Positions 1-8,887 of a stretch of 64,000 bases of DNA are shown here, piece after piece (the stretch's first letter is position 1; every line of letters begins with the position of its first letter). This stretch comes from Paracoccus alcaliphilus. GTDB taxonomy: Bacteria; Pseudomonadota; Alphaproteobacteria; Rhodobacterales; Rhodobacteraceae. Below the pieces are notes generated by a model. It saw nothing but the letters and a program-made list of their open reading frames with translations. It did not search any database and had not been told where the DNA came from. A program made the translations under genes and the position numbers. The stretch lies in contig NZ_CP067124.1 of the NCBI RefSeq assembly GCF_028553725.1, positions 2,180,001 to 2,244,000 on the forward strand. Reading direction: 5' to 3'.

Positions 1-2
1 TG

Positions 3-146
3 CGCGGTGTCTATATTGCCGCCAACCGCTGGCTGCATTGGTTGCGTTGGTTGGACCCGGTGGCGCGCTGGCTGCAAAGGTTCCGGAGTTCGCGCGACAT
101 TGCTGCCATTCCCCGGCTTTTCAAATGGCTGCGGGAACGAAGCTGA
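3..146 (+). CDS. C-terminal 47 residues of a truncated unknown protein
   Basis: An open frame enters from the left edge and ends at a TGA. The visible tail is rich in Trp, Arg and Leu and would form an amphipathic, basic helix. No domain can be recognised from so short a piece. It may be the end of a gene cut off by the window edge, and it lies about 220 bases upstream of the IS630 element. It could also be a chance open frame; bases 147-363 after it show no gene. Confidence 0.35.
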   Translation, partial: RGVYIAANRWLHWLRWLDPVARWLQRFRSSRDIAAIPRLFKWLRERS

Positions 147-445
147 AACCCGCAATCGCGGGGCATAGAGCATGTAAACGGGAGAGCCTTTCATAGATCC
201 GCATTATCTTGGTCATCACGGCGGAAAAGTGGCCTTGCGCACACGCATGGGCCTGACATGAGGACGTGACGGTCAGATTGCGAGGACAGTCGTCGGTTAC
301 CATCAGAAACTGCGGTCACCATCCGGTCACCAGTACAAGATTGAACCCAATTTCGCGAGATTAAAGCATTTCTACTGAACCCTAAATCGTTTGGGGTTCC
401 GTCGCAGCGCGGATCGTGATTCCCTTCTGTCTGGGAGGATAGATC

Positions 446-832
446 ATGTCAGCACCATTGCCGTCGGCCCTCCGGACGCGGTTTCAGCGATATATCGAGG
501 AGGGTTTAAGCGGTCGGGCGGCGGCGCTGCGGCTGAAACTCTCGCCGGCGACCGGAGCACGTTGGGGCCGGGCGATCAGGACCAGGGGGCATGCCGAACC
601 ATTGCCCCAGGGACGTCCCAAAGGGCATGGAAAGCTTGCCCCGCACCGGGCCTTTTTCGAGGAACTGCTCGCACAGGATCCCGACATCACGCTGTTCGAA
701 CTCAGGGACGCGCTGGTCGCAGCGGAAGGCGTTCGTGTCCATCACTCGTCCATTGCCAGTCTGCTGTCGCGGCTTGGGTTCACCTATAAAAAAAGTCGCT
801 GGTGGCCGCCGAACGCCGTGGTGCCAGGGTAA
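446..832 (+). CDS. IS630 transposase, N-terminal part (OrfA, helix-turn-helix)
   Basis: This 128-residue protein is the DNA-binding half of an IS630 transposase. The first 60 residues form a helix-turn-helix module (RYIEEGLSGRAAALRLKLSP is its core) of the kind that reads the terminal repeats, followed by a second winged-helix segment ending GFTYKK. An uninterrupted run of seven A at 788-794 lies just before the overlap with the catalytic frame. In IS630 elements such runs allow -1 slippage that yields the fused transposase. The start follows the purine-rich stretch GGGAGGATAG. Copy 2 differs here at one residue that I can see (Val to Ile). Confidence 0.88.
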   Translation: MSAPLPSALRTRFQRYIEEGLSGRAAALRLKLSPATGARWGRAIRTRGHAEPLPQGRPKGHGKLAPHRAFFEELLAQDPDITLFELRDALVAAEGVRVHHSSIASLLSRLGFTYKKSRWWPPNAVVPG

Positions 833-1404
833 GACAGCGGCGAACCGACTGGTTCGAGCATCGCTTGCCAGCCATCGCGGATCGGCCGGAACGCGTGGTT
901 TTCATAGACGAGACCTCAGTGAAGACCAATCTCACCCGTCTGCGGGGTCGTGCCCTGCGCGGCACACGCCTGACCATGGATGCGCCCTTCGGCAGCTGGG
1001 GAACACAGACCCTGATTGCCGGGCTCACACCGGATGCCCTGATTGCGCCCTGGTGCATCCGGGGCGCAATGGACGGCCCCGCCTTCGCAACCTGGGTTCG
1101 CGAGGTCCTGATCCCGGAGATCGAGCCGGGTACCGTGGTGATCCTCGACAACCTTGCCACCCACCACAACAAGCAGGCTGCCGAGGCTCTGCGTGCCCAT
1201 CGCTGCTGGTTTCTCTATCTGCCGCCATATTCGCCGGACCTGAACCCCATCGAAATGGCATTCGCAAAACTCAAGGCGCACCTGCGCAGGATCGGGGCAA
1301 GAACATTTACCGACGTCTTCAAGGCCATCGGCGAAGTCTGTGATCTCTTCGATCCCGGCGAATGTTGGAACTACTTCAAGGCCGCAGGATATGTCGCAGG
1401 TTAA
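802..1404 (+). CDS. IS630 transposase, catalytic part (OrfB, DDE domain)
   Basis: This frame encodes the DDE integrase-like catalytic domain. Visible catalytic signatures are VVFIDETSV (first Asp), VVILDNLATHH (second Asp) and PYSPDLNPIEMAFAKLK (final Glu). It lies one base back (-1) from OrfA and overlaps it by 31 bases, so translation is expected through frameshifting at the A7 run, giving a protein of roughly 320 residues, a usual IS630 length. The first Met of the open frame may never be used as an independent start. Confidence 0.88.
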   Translation: MAAERRGARVRQRRTDWFEHRLPAIADRPERVVFIDETSVKTNLTRLRGRALRGTRLTMDAPFGSWGTQTLIAGLTPDALIAPWCIRGAMDGPAFATWVREVLIPEIEPGTVVILDNLATHHNKQAAEALRAHRCWFLYLPPYSPDLNPIEMAFAKLKAHLRRIGARTFTDVFKAIGEVCDLFDPGECWNYFKAAGYVAG

Positions 1405-1533
1405 AACAGAAATGCTTTAGACCTCTCTGAGCCTTTGCGGCCCATCTCAGTCGGTTCTTCCGGAGCCTTGAAACCTGCATTCTCGTGCCGTTCGGTGTCA
1501 TGAGTCGCACTGGCGTGACAAAGCAATTTCTGG

Positions 1534-1579
1534 CTTTACACCGAAGATGTCGGGGGGGCGAATCCCTCACCGCCCACCA
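1534..1579 (+). tRNA. 3' half of a tRNA-Val(UAC): attachment-site remnant
   Basis: The segment runs from the anticodon loop (TTTACAC, anticodon TAC at 1537-1539) through the 3' anticodon stem CCGAAG, a variable loop, a T arm and the acceptor strand ACCGCCC plus discriminator A and encoded CCA. This matches the 3' half of a tRNA-Val(UAC), but the T loop carries GCGAATC where TTCGAATC is expected. The 5' half is missing: the bases upstream do not form D arm or acceptor partner. Such 3' halves are left when integrases recombine into tRNA genes, so I read it as an att remnant, not a working tRNA. Confidence 0.6.
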
Positions 1580-1630
1580 TTCCCCCGCGACGTTTTTAGT
1601 ATATTTCTTAGTCGGTTCTGAACAACGCGG

Positions 1631-3012
1631 TTATGCCGCGCCCTGCATCTGAAGTGGTCTGTTAACGACCACGATGATGCCGAGGATGAAGCGGATGACG
1701 AAGGCCCAAAAGGCCCTGAGATGGGCGAGGATCTTGCGGATGTTGTGGCCGCAGGCGCAGAGCACGGCGAAGATCGCATCGCCGATCCTGCCCTTCAGGG
1801 GGCATCTGGTCAATCTGCCGTCTGATTTCATGTGGCCGATCTCGGGCTCGATGGCGCTGCGCCGTTTGAGGAGCTTCGCCAGCGCCGGGGTGATACCGCG
1901 CCGCTGGCCGCTGATCAGGACGCGGGTGGTCTCGATGCCATGCCCGCGATAGCCGCGGTCGACCAGGGCGAGTGTGGGCCTCGTATCGGTCAGGATTTCG
2001 ACCTGTTCGAGGGCCGGTGCCAGGGTGTGGCCGTCATAGGGATTGCCGGGAAAGCTGCGGGCGCCAACTATGAGGCCGCCAACAAGGGTCGTGGCGAGGC
2101 TGACCTTGGTGCCAAACTCGTATCGCACCCGTGCCTTGCCTTTGGAGATGCAATCGACCTCGGGCTCGTGCAGGGAATAGACCTTGTCGCGGCTCTTTGG
2201 TCCCTGTTCCAGCAGGCGGCCGACCAGCCAGAGGGCGTCCACAACCCTCTCGCGCAGGGGGCTTTGCGGGATGTCCTGCAGGTGCCGGCGCAGATCGCGA
2301 CGCACCCGGCCGACATGGCCCTTGAGTTGGCGCAGCGCCTTGCGCATGCGTTTGAACTGGCGGGCATGGGCGTAGCGCCCGACCTGGATCGCCAGCCGCG
2401 GTGCAAGACGGGCATAGCTCTGGCGCAGTTCGATCCCGGCCCTCTTCGCCAGACCAACCAGCAGGGCGCGGGCCCGCTCGTAGAGCCGGGCGTCCGTCGG
2501 ATGGGCGATGTTCTTTTCCATGACCGTCGTATCGACCACCACCCGTTTCAGGACCTTGTCGGTGATCGTCCCGGAACTGCGGCCAGCCTCGATCGTCTTG
2601 GTCAACAGCCATTCCACGCGTTCGGCGTGGCCTTGAACCAGTGGCGGCTCACGCCTCACTCACCGATCCTCTTGCGCCAGCGCACCAGCGATGACGGATC
2701 AATAGGCGGGCGATGCTGAAAGAAGGTCTCGCCGGTGAAATGCTGGTAGTAGGGGTTCTCGACCCAACGGGCGACCACCGCCTCGTCCGACAGCTTGAAC
2801 GCATGCTGCAGATACATCAGCCCGGCGATCAGACGCGGAGAAGTCGCCGGGCGCCCCGTCGCCGAGGGGAAGAACCCGGCCCATTCCCGCTCGAAGAACT
2901 CCCAGTCGATCAGCGCCGCGAGCTTCACCAACTCGTGGCGCGGATCGATCATATCCACCAGCCTGGGGCGCAGAAGATCATCCTGTTCGGCGGTCCGGAA
3001 ATGGGGCTTCAT
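1631..3012 (-). pseudogene. IS5-superfamily transposase split into two frames
   Basis: Two adjacent minus-strand frames together encode one transposase. The first (118 residues, 3012 to 2656) has the N-terminal DUF772-type domain (EEVVARW-like segment DEAVVARWVENPYYQHFTG, ending RWRKRIGE). The second (342 residues, GTG start at 2659) has the DDE domain with VVDTTV, ALVDRGYRGHG and EIGHMKSDGRL. The two overlap by four bases (GTGA). In intact relatives the reading runs straight from the WRKRIGE segment into EWLLTKTIEAG, so about a dozen odd residues (RREPPLVQGHAER) mark the frameshift. I could not find convincing terminal repeats. Most likely inactive, although coupled re-initiation across the GTGA is conceivable. 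Confidence 0.75.
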
Positions 3013-3048
3013 TGGCGATCACAAATTGCAGGGTTTCTGCGTCAAGAT

Positions 3049-4098
3049 GGCTCTGTTGCACAAATCCCGTGAGGGATTCATCTTGTGAATCCAGTGTGGT
3101 AGCTGTGATTCATGAGCAGACCCACGCCCCCGACCTACAAGACCAGGAACTGGCCAGCCTATAATGAAGCGCTCAAGCGCCGCGGCTCGCTGACGATCTG
3201 GTTTGACCCCGAGATGAGCTGGGATGCCGCGCCGTCAGGCAGGCGTGGCCGCCAGCAGAGCTACAGCGATGCCGCGATCCAGACGTGCCTGTCGATGAAG
3301 GTGTTGTTCGGCATGGCCTTGCGGCAGACGACCGGGTTCGTCGAGAGCTTGCTGCAGCTGGTCGGCCTGAACTGGGCAGTGCCGGATTTCAGCACGCTGT
3401 CCCGCCGTCAGAAGACCCTCGCCGTGAACATCCCGTATCGTGGTTCCAAAGGGCCGTTGCACCTGCTGATAGACAGCACCGGCATCAAGGTCGAGGGCGA
3501 AGGCGAGTGGCATGCGCGCAAGCACGGTGGCCCGAAGCGGCGTGTCTGGCGCAAGATTCATCTCGGGATCGACGAGCAAACGCTGGAGGTCAGGGCTGTC
3601 GAGGTCACCGGGAGCCACATCGGTGATGCGCCCGTTCTGCCCGATCTTCTCAGTCAAATCCCGGAGGACCAGGAGATCGGCAGCGTCACCGCCGACGGCG
3701 CTTACGACACGCGCAAATGCCACGATGCGATCGCCGACCGCAGCGCTCATGCCGTCATCCCGCCCCGCAAGAACGCGAAGCCCTGGAAAGCTATCACAGC
3801 CGGAGCCATGGCCCGAAACGAAGCCCTTCGCGCCGCGAAATATCTGGGGCGCACCCTCTGGCGACGATGGAGCGGATATCACCGCCGAAGCCGCATCGAA
3901 ACAAAGATGCATTGTGTGAAACTGCTGGGCCAGCGCCTCATGGCGCGGGACTTCGACCGCCAGGTCGTCGAACTCCAGGTCCGTATCGCTGTCCTGAACG
4001 GTTACACCGCGCTCGGCATACCCGTCACGGAAGCTGTGGGATAAGTCCGTCCGGGGAAGGGGGAACCTCGGCCATCACCCGATTTGTGCAACAGAGTC
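3049..4098 (+). mobile_element. IS5-family (IS903-like) insertion sequence
   Basis: Inverted ends of 18 bases are visible: GGCTCTGTTGCACAAATC on the left and the complement of GACTCTGTTGCACAAATC on the right, one mismatch. They enclose a single complete transposase gene. The nine bases next to each end (left CGTCAAGAT, right ATGATGAAG) differ, so no target duplication remains. That suggests recombination or deletion after insertion, in keeping with the pile-up of mobile DNA here. Confidence 0.85.
3112..4044 (+). CDS. IS5-family transposase
   Basis: A complete 310-residue transposase of the usual IS5/IS903 length. The N-terminal segment NWPAYNEALKRRGSLTIWFD is typical of the group. The DDE catalytic core is visible as LLIDSTGIKVEG (first Asp), VTADGAYDTRKCH (second Asp) and the RRSRIETKMHCVKLLGQRL helix carrying the Glu. 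The start is the only ATG compatible with that length and follows the left inverted repeat by about 45 bases. The protein cuts and joins the element's ends and acts on DNA in the cytoplasm. Confidence 0.93.
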   Translation: MSRPTPPTYKTRNWPAYNEALKRRGSLTIWFDPEMSWDAAPSGRRGRQQSYSDAAIQTCLSMKVLFGMALRQTTGFVESLLQLVGLNWAVPDFSTLSRRQKTLAVNIPYRGSKGPLHLLIDSTGIKVEGEGEWHARKHGGPKRRVWRKIHLGIDEQTLEVRAVEVTGSHIGDAPVLPDLLSQIPEDQEIGSVTADGAYDTRKCHDAIADRSAHAVIPPRKNAKPWKAITAGAMARNEALRAAKYLGRTLWRRWSGYHRRSRIETKMHCVKLLGQRLMARDFDRQVVELQVRIAVLNGYTALGIPVTEAVG

Positions 4099-4165
4099 AT
4101 GATGAAGTCGGGAATCATTTCGTTGGATATGCCCTTTCCATTGAACTCGTCTGCGTGGTTCAGTG

Positions 4166-4388
4166 GGCGTTGTTGCAGAACTGATCATCATCCGGGATTC
4201 ACGGCGTGAATCTGGTGGGTTAAGAGCCTGCCATGAGCAAGCCCGAACCTGCCCGCTACGGTACGACCAACTGGCAATCCTATAACGACGCGCTGAAGCG
4301 GCGCGGATCTCTGCTCGTCTGGCTGGACCGGGACATGGACTGGCTTGCGCCGAAGGCAGGCAAGTCCGGACGTCCGCCGGTCTCATAA
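4166..4388 (+). pseudogene. Truncated IS5-family element: left end and first 51 transposase codons
   Basis: The left inverted repeat GGCGTTGTTGCAGAA is followed by an ATG at 4233 and 51 codons closely matching the N-terminus of the intact IS5 transposase at 44812-45744 (shared NDALKRRGSLL segment). The match breaks after GRPPV at about 4382, and a stop follows at once. The rest of the element, including all catalytic residues, is missing. It abuts the sugar kinase gene, so one edge of the mobile cluster lies here. Bases 4099-4165 between the two IS5 elements hold nothing I recognise. Confidence 0.8.
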
Positions 4389-4459
4389 GCATTCCTGCCG
4401 GGCGGTTACCGATTTCTTCGTGGCTCCTCCGCAGTATTTCGAAGAAGCGCGAGGGGCGT

Positions 4460-5371
4460 TCAGGCCGGCATTTCATGCGCCCAGGGCGGGTTGGCGCCGG
4501 GGCGGGAGACGGTGATGGCGGCGGCCTGCGCCCCGAGGGTCAGGGCGGCCTGCATTCCGGCGGGCGAGATGCGGGCGAGGCCGGATTTCGTCAGCAGGTT
4601 CTGGCGGCGGAGGCTGGCCAGCACACCGGCGTTGAAGGTGTCGCCGGCCCCGATCGTGTCGGCGACCGTGGTGCGGATCGCGGGGGCGCTGATCGTGCCG
4701 CCGTGCCAGAAGGCGCGGGCGCCGGATTCGCCGCCGGTGCGGAGGACGATCTTCGGGCCCTGGCTAAGCACCCAGGTGGTGGCTTCGTCATCGGACAGGT
4801 CGGGGCAGAGCCATGCCAGATCGTCGGCGGACAGTTTCACGATGTCGGACATGGCCATCAGCCGGGCCAGCCGTGCGCGATAGGCCGCAGGATCCGGGAT
4901 GAAGAACGGCCGGATATTGGGGTCGAGCATGACCGGCAGGGTCTGGTGGTGGCGCTCGATCAGCGATTCGACCGCCGCGCCGCAGGGATCGGGCACGAGG
5001 CTGATGCCTCCGGCGAAGATCGCGCTGATGCCTGTGGGCAATGGCGGGATGTCCTGCGCATGCAGCATCCGCCCGGCCGAGCCTTCGTCATAGAAGGAAT
5101 AGCGGGCCTCGGTGCCGGTCAGCGTCACCACCGCCAGCGTGGTCAGGCGGTCGGTGCGCGGGCAGAGGCTGGTATCCACCCCGGCCTCGGTCAGCGGGCC
5201 AAGGAGCATCTTTCCGAAGGCATCGCGCGAGATCGGCCAGAGGTAAGAGGTCGTCTCGTCCAGACGGCCAAGCGCGATGGCGGTGTTATAGACCGATCCA
5301 CCCGGCAATGCCCGAAAGCTGCCCTGTTCCGGCACCATGTCGATCAGCGATTCGCCCGCACACAGGATCAT
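4460..5371 (-). CDS. PfkB-family sugar kinase, probably fructokinase
   Basis: A 303-residue ribokinase-fold kinase predicted to phosphorylate a sugar, most likely fructose, using ATP in the cytoplasm. The N-terminal GESLIDM and the PGGSVYNTAIALGRL segment (PfkB signature 1, sugar contacts) and the late DTIGAGDTFNAG motif (signature 2, anion hole and catalytic Asp) are all present. I chose the ATG preceded by GAGGGAGG, 11 codons into the open frame. It ends the minus-strand run that starts with telA, only 13 bases after the zinc-ribbon gene, so it may be co-transcribed. The exact sugar cannot be told from sequence. Confidence 0.85.
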   Translation of the reverse strand: MILCAGESLIDMVPEQGSFRALPGGSVYNTAIALGRLDETTSYLWPISRDAFGKMLLGPLTEAGVDTSLCPRTDRLTTLAVVTLTGTEARYSFYDEGSAGRMLHAQDIPPLPTGISAIFAGGISLVPDPCGAAVESLIERHHQTLPVMLDPNIRPFFIPDPAAYRARLARLMAMSDIVKLSADDLAWLCPDLSDDEATTWVLSQGPKIVLRTGGESGARAFWHGGTISAPAIRTTVADTIGAGDTFNAGVLASLRRQNLLTKSGLARISPAGMQAALTLGAQAAAITVSRPGANPPWAHEMPA

Positions 5372-5384
5372 CGGTCTGCCTCCC

Positions 5385-6626
5385 TCAATATCCCCTGACG
5401 GCATATCCGCCGATCTGGATATGGCCCGTCGTCTGGGCCAGATACAGCAAAGCCGCTAGCGCTACCAGAGCGGCGAGTGCGGCCGCGGCGATTTTCCAGA
5501 CCGACCACGGACGTTCGCCCTGAACCCGGCCCGACTGACCGTTGACCACGAAGCGATAGCTTTTGCCGCTGTAGCGATAGGCGGCGGTCCAGACCGGCAG
5601 CAGGATATGCTTGAAGGTCTCGTCCCGGTGTTCGGTTTCAAGCCGCTGGATGCGCTGGACGTCGCCGCCGATGGCGCGGCGGGCATCCATGTGGATCACC
5701 CCGGCCATTTCCTGTCTGGCGGTCTGATGGCCATCGGCCAGCGGGATCGTATAGCCCTCGGCCTCCAGCCCGGCCAGATAATCGGGGCGATAGGGTTGCA
5801 GATGCGACAGGTCCCACGGCGTCAGCCCGTCGCTGAAGCGGCGCGGCAGAGAGGCCGAGGCCAGCACCAGCACGTCGTTGAAATCCCGCGCCACCCGGCC
5901 CGAGGCGGGACGCCAGCGGATCTTGCGGACCTGCTGTGCGACCCGCTGGCTGCGGCCGTTGATCTGCTGGGTGACGTAAACGGTCTCGTAATAGTAATCG
6001 CCGCGCTGGCCTGCGTAATCCGATTGGGTGCGGGCGTCGAAGGTCCAGAAGGGCGAATAGATGCCGGTCATCCGGCGTCCGCGCCGGGCGTAAGCCAGCA
6101 GGCCAGAAGGCGCGAACCACAACCGGCCCAGCCATGCCTCCATCGCCTTGCGGGCCTGCGCTTCGGTCAGCACGAAGGGCAGCACGCCCTGCGGCTTGAT
6201 GCGCCGGGTGGGGCCGGTATCGGCAACGACGGGGGTGGCGCAGAAGGGGCAGGCGCCGGAATGGGCCGCGCCCTCCAGCTCGATCCGGGCGCCGCAATTG
6301 GGGCAGGAGAGGGTGCGGATATCCTCGGCAATGTCGCTGTCGGCGTCCAGCCGCAGGCCCTTTTGCAGCGGGACTTCCTGCAACTCGGGCGATTTGTGAC
6401 CCGCATCCCATTGCAGCGCCCGGCCCGTCGCGGGATCGGTCAGCAGGACATCCTGCGCCTCGGCCCCGCCGCCGGGCTGGCGCGCAGGCGCGCGGGCGGG
6501 GCCGTCGCCGATCTGCTGCTGATGGCCGCACCAGTCGCAGACCAGCATCTGCTGGCCCGGCTGAAAGCGCAGGCTGGCCCCGCATTGCGCGCAGGGATAG
6601 CGATGTTCCGAAACCGGGGTCGGCAT
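5385..6626 (-). CDS. Zinc-ribbon protein with C-terminal membrane anchor
   Basis: This 413-residue protein starts with a CxxC...CxxC zinc ribbon (CAQC at residue 12, CDWC at about 30) and has a second ribbon near residues 105-125 (CPNC, CPFC). A long soluble middle contains Tyr/Trp-rich strands, and residues about 383-402 form one hydrophobic helix (Ala/Leu run) near the C-terminus. Relatives are often labelled TFIIB-type zinc ribbon or, wrongly, primosomal protein N'. The start sits 6 bases after the SPFH stop codon, indicating translation as part of the same operon. The function is unknown; the context suggests a partner of the SPFH and TelA proteins at the membrane. Confidence 0.75.
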   Translation of the reverse strand: MPTPVSEHRYPCAQCGASLRFQPGQQMLVCDWCGHQQQIGDGPARAPARQPGGGAEAQDVLLTDPATGRALQWDAGHKSPELQEVPLQKGLRLDADSDIAEDIRTLSCPNCGARIELEGAAHSGACPFCATPVVADTGPTRRIKPQGVLPFVLTEAQARKAMEAWLGRLWFAPSGLLAYARRGRRMTGIYSPFWTFDARTQSDYAGQRGDYYYETVYVTQQINGRSQRVAQQVRKIRWRPASGRVARDFNDVLVLASASLPRRFSDGLTPWDLSHLQPYRPDYLAGLEAEGYTIPLADGHQTARQEMAGVIHMDARRAIGGDVQRIQRLETEHRDETFKHILLPVWTAAYRYSGKSYRFVVNGQSGRVQGERPWSVWKIAAAALAALVALAALLYLAQTTGHIQIGGYAVRGY

Positions 6627-6632
6627 CGGGCC

Positions 6633-7763
6633 CTAGCGCGGCAGGGGCGGGGGCAGGGTGGTGAACAGCTGCGCCAATTCGGGCACATCCTCGGCGGGCA
6701 GCCAGCCATCCTGACCGGGCGCCCAGACCAGAGTGTCGCGGGCGAACTGGCCTTCGGTGACCATCCGGCCCAGATGGCCGCGCCCATAGGGGCCTTGCGC
6801 CTGACCATCCAGCGCGACATGCCAGACGGTTTCCACCGTGCGACCGGGCAAAGGCGGGGGCGTCGCGTTGCCAGCGGTGGGGTCGGCGATGGCGGGACCA
6901 GCGGCGGGTCGTGCGCCCCAGGGACCGGCCATCCCCATCCCCATTGCCGCCCCCATCGCGGCACCCATGCCCGCGCCCGCGCCGCCGGTATTCTGCGAGG
7001 CGTTCAGCGCTGCCTCGGCTGCCGCATATTGGCCGAAGCGGTCCAGATCGCCGATGATCCCCATAGATGTCCGCTTATCCAGCATCTTCTCAACATCCTG
7101 CGGCAGGCTGATGTTTTCAATATAAAATTCTGGTAGGGACAGCCCATAGGCGGCGATGGTCGGCGCGATGGCCTTGACCACCAGTTTCGCCAGATCGGCG
7201 GTGTTGGCCGCCATGTCCAGAACCGGGATATTCGAGGCGGCGATGGCGCGGGAAAACTCTTGCACGATCACGTTGCGGATCTGGAAGGCGATCTCGTCAC
7301 GGGTGAATTCGCCATCGGTGCCGACGATCTCGGACATGAATTTCGCCGGATCGGTCACGCGCATCGAATAGGTGCCGAAGGCGCGCAGACGCACCGGGCC
7401 GAATTCGGGATCGCGGGCGATGATCGGATTGCGCGTGCCCCATTTCAGATCGTTGAAGCGGGTGGTGCTGACGAAATAGACCTCGGACTTGAAGGGGCTG
7501 CGGAAACCGTGGTCCCAATGTTGCAGCCGCGTCAGCACCGGCAGGTTGTTGGTTTCCAGCAGGTAAAGACCGGGGCCAAAGACATCGGCCAGTTGCCCCT
7601 CATGCACGAAAACGGCGGCCTGGCCTTCGCGGACGGTCAGCTTGGCGCCATATTTGATGGCGCGGCCCACGGTCTCGAACCGCCAGACCATCGTGTCGCG
7701 GCTGTCATCGGTCCATTCGATGATGTCGATGAACTCTCCGCCCAGAATGTCGAAAATGGACAT
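6633..7763 (-). CDS. SPFH/band-7 protein with C-terminal GYF_2 domain
   Basis: A 376-residue protein with an SPFH (stomatin/prohibitin-like) domain over roughly residues 30-240 and, after a low-complexity Gly/Ala/Met linker, a GYF_2-type domain over about residues 315-365 (WHVALDGQAQGPYG then LVWAPGQDGWLPA). There is no clear N-terminal membrane span, so it probably binds the inner face of the membrane or a partner. Proteins of this architecture resemble the virion-core-like YdjL/YdfL group. SPFH proteins form ring assemblies that organise membranes, and GYF_2 domains bind proline-rich peptides. It sits between the DUF2927 lipoprotein and the zinc-ribbon gene in one operon. Confidence 0.85.
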   Translation of the reverse strand: MSIFDILGGEFIDIIEWTDDSRDTMVWRFETVGRAIKYGAKLTVREGQAAVFVHEGQLADVFGPGLYLLETNNLPVLTRLQHWDHGFRSPFKSEVYFVSTTRFNDLKWGTRNPIIARDPEFGPVRLRAFGTYSMRVTDPAKFMSEIVGTDGEFTRDEIAFQIRNVIVQEFSRAIAASNIPVLDMAANTADLAKLVVKAIAPTIAAYGLSLPEFYIENISLPQDVEKMLDKRTSMGIIGDLDRFGQYAAAEAALNASQNTGGAGAGMGAAMGAAMGMGMAGPWGARPAAGPAIADPTAGNATPPPLPGRTVETVWHVALDGQAQGPYGRGHLGRMVTEGQFARDTLVWAPGQDGWLPAEDVPELAQLFTTLPPPLPR

Positions 7764-7837
7764 GGAAGAACCTTTCTTACGGGGGTCAGCGGCGATGATG
7801 CAGTCCAGCGCGGAAAGGCAGGCGCGTCAAGGTGGGG

Positions 7838-8887
7838 TCAGACGTTTTCGCCCAGCAGTTCGGCGGCGATCCGGCGCACGATGGGGCGGGCCTCGGCCTC
7901 GGTCATGCCGGGGCGCAGGCGCGGGTCATAGAGGATCTGCAACAGCAATTCGTCATGGCGGGTCAGCAGCGCGAATTCCTCGTCATCGTTGAAGATCGAG
8001 GGGCGCACGGTCAGGCTGTCATTGGCCAGCCCCAGCCCCTGCGCGATTTCCTCGTGGATGCACGAGGATCGCAACAGCGAGGGCAGTTCCGCCCGGATCA
8101 GCGCGACGGCATGGGCATAGGTCGGATTGCTGCCCTGCGAATAGGCAAAGACGATGCAGGTGTTTTCCTGCGACAGATGCTGGATCGTATCGACATCGGC
8201 GGCGGGAATGCCGGGCACCAGTTCGGCCAGCCGGGGGGCGATGTCGCGGCGTTCGTCATCGGTCAGCACCAGAACAGCGAAATTGCCGCCCCTGCTGGTG
8301 ACGCTGACCGGGTGGCGGGTGATCTCGGCCAGCCGCGCGGCATAGGCGGTGACCTCGCCCAGAACGATGCCGCGCAGGGGCTGGTTGGCCGAAGCGCCGA
8401 ATTCCAGTTGCAGCCGCACCGGATCGCGCCAGCGGCGCAGCGGTGCGGGCAATCCGTCCGGCCCGGCATGACTGCCATCGGCGCCATATTCGTCGCGCAG
8501 GGCCACGGTCATGAAATTGCGGGTCAGGGTCTCGGCGTCGATGGGGGCATCCTGCGGCACCCGGTCGCGGCGCAGGCGGTTCTGTTTCAGCAACTCTCGT
8601 TCGACCTGCGCGTAATGACCACGCTGCGCCAGACTGCGTTCGCTGGCGCGGGCGGCAGCAGAGGCGGCCGCCTGGTTCACGGCGCGGTTGCGTTCGGCGC
8701 GGGCCTTGCGGATCTCGGCCTGACTGGCGGTCTCGGGACGCTCGGGGCGGGCGGGGGGCGGCGGCACCGGGCTGATCTGTGGCGCTTCCGAGCCGCAGGC
8801 AGTCAGGATCATCAGCCCCGCCAGCATCATGGCGGGCAGGAAGCGCGGGCCGGAGGGCCGGAATATTGGCGGCGAAACCGCGATCAT
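7838..8887 (-). CDS. DUF2927 lipoprotein
   Basis: A 349-residue lipoprotein. A hydrophobic stretch (MMLAGLMILTAC) ends in a lipobox Cys at about residue 31, followed by a Pro-rich linker and an Ala/Arg-rich helical segment. The C-terminal half matches DUF2927: Cys-Ile-His-Glu-Glu then QGLGLANDS. The HE pair and the later Asn/Asp recall a metal-dependent hydrolase site, but no activity is established. Its ATG overlaps the telA stop by four bases (ATGA), which supports the upstream start and coupled translation. The mature protein would face the periplasm. Confidence 0.78.
   Translation of the reverse strand: MIAVSPPIFRPSGPRFLPAMMLAGLMILTACGSEAPQISPVPPPPARPERPETASQAEIRKARAERNRAVNQAAASAAARASERSLAQRGHYAQVERELLKQNRLRRDRVPQDAPIDAETLTRNFMTVALRDEYGADGSHAGPDGLPAPLRRWRDPVRLQLEFGASANQPLRGIVLGEVTAYAARLAEITRHPVSVTSRGGNFAVLVLTDDERRDIAPRLAELVPGIPAADVDTIQHLSQENTCIVFAYSQGSNPTYAHAVALIRAELPSLLRSSCIHEEIAQGLGLANDSLTVRPSIFNDDEEFALLTRHDELLLQILYDPRLRPGMTEAEARPIVRRIAAELLGENV

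Larger units (their letters stand above)
364..1417 (+). mobile_element. IS630-family insertion sequence, copy 1
   Basis: The element is bounded by short inverted repeats: AAGCATTTCT at the left and its complement AGAAATGCTT at the right. Each end is flanked by a TA dinucleotide (362-363 and 1418-1419), the TA target duplication expected of IS630/Tc1-mariner elements. It carries two overlapping transposase frames. A second, nearly identical copy lies inverted at 60755-61730 near the other end of the window. This copy appears complete and could be mobile if the frameshift needed to make the full enzyme works. Confidence 0.9.

Noticed and set aside
1501..1600. tmRNA (ssrA) fragment
   Set aside because: The anticodon loop TTTACAC and the acceptor strand fit tRNA-Val(UAC) better than tmRNA, and no tag sequence is seen.
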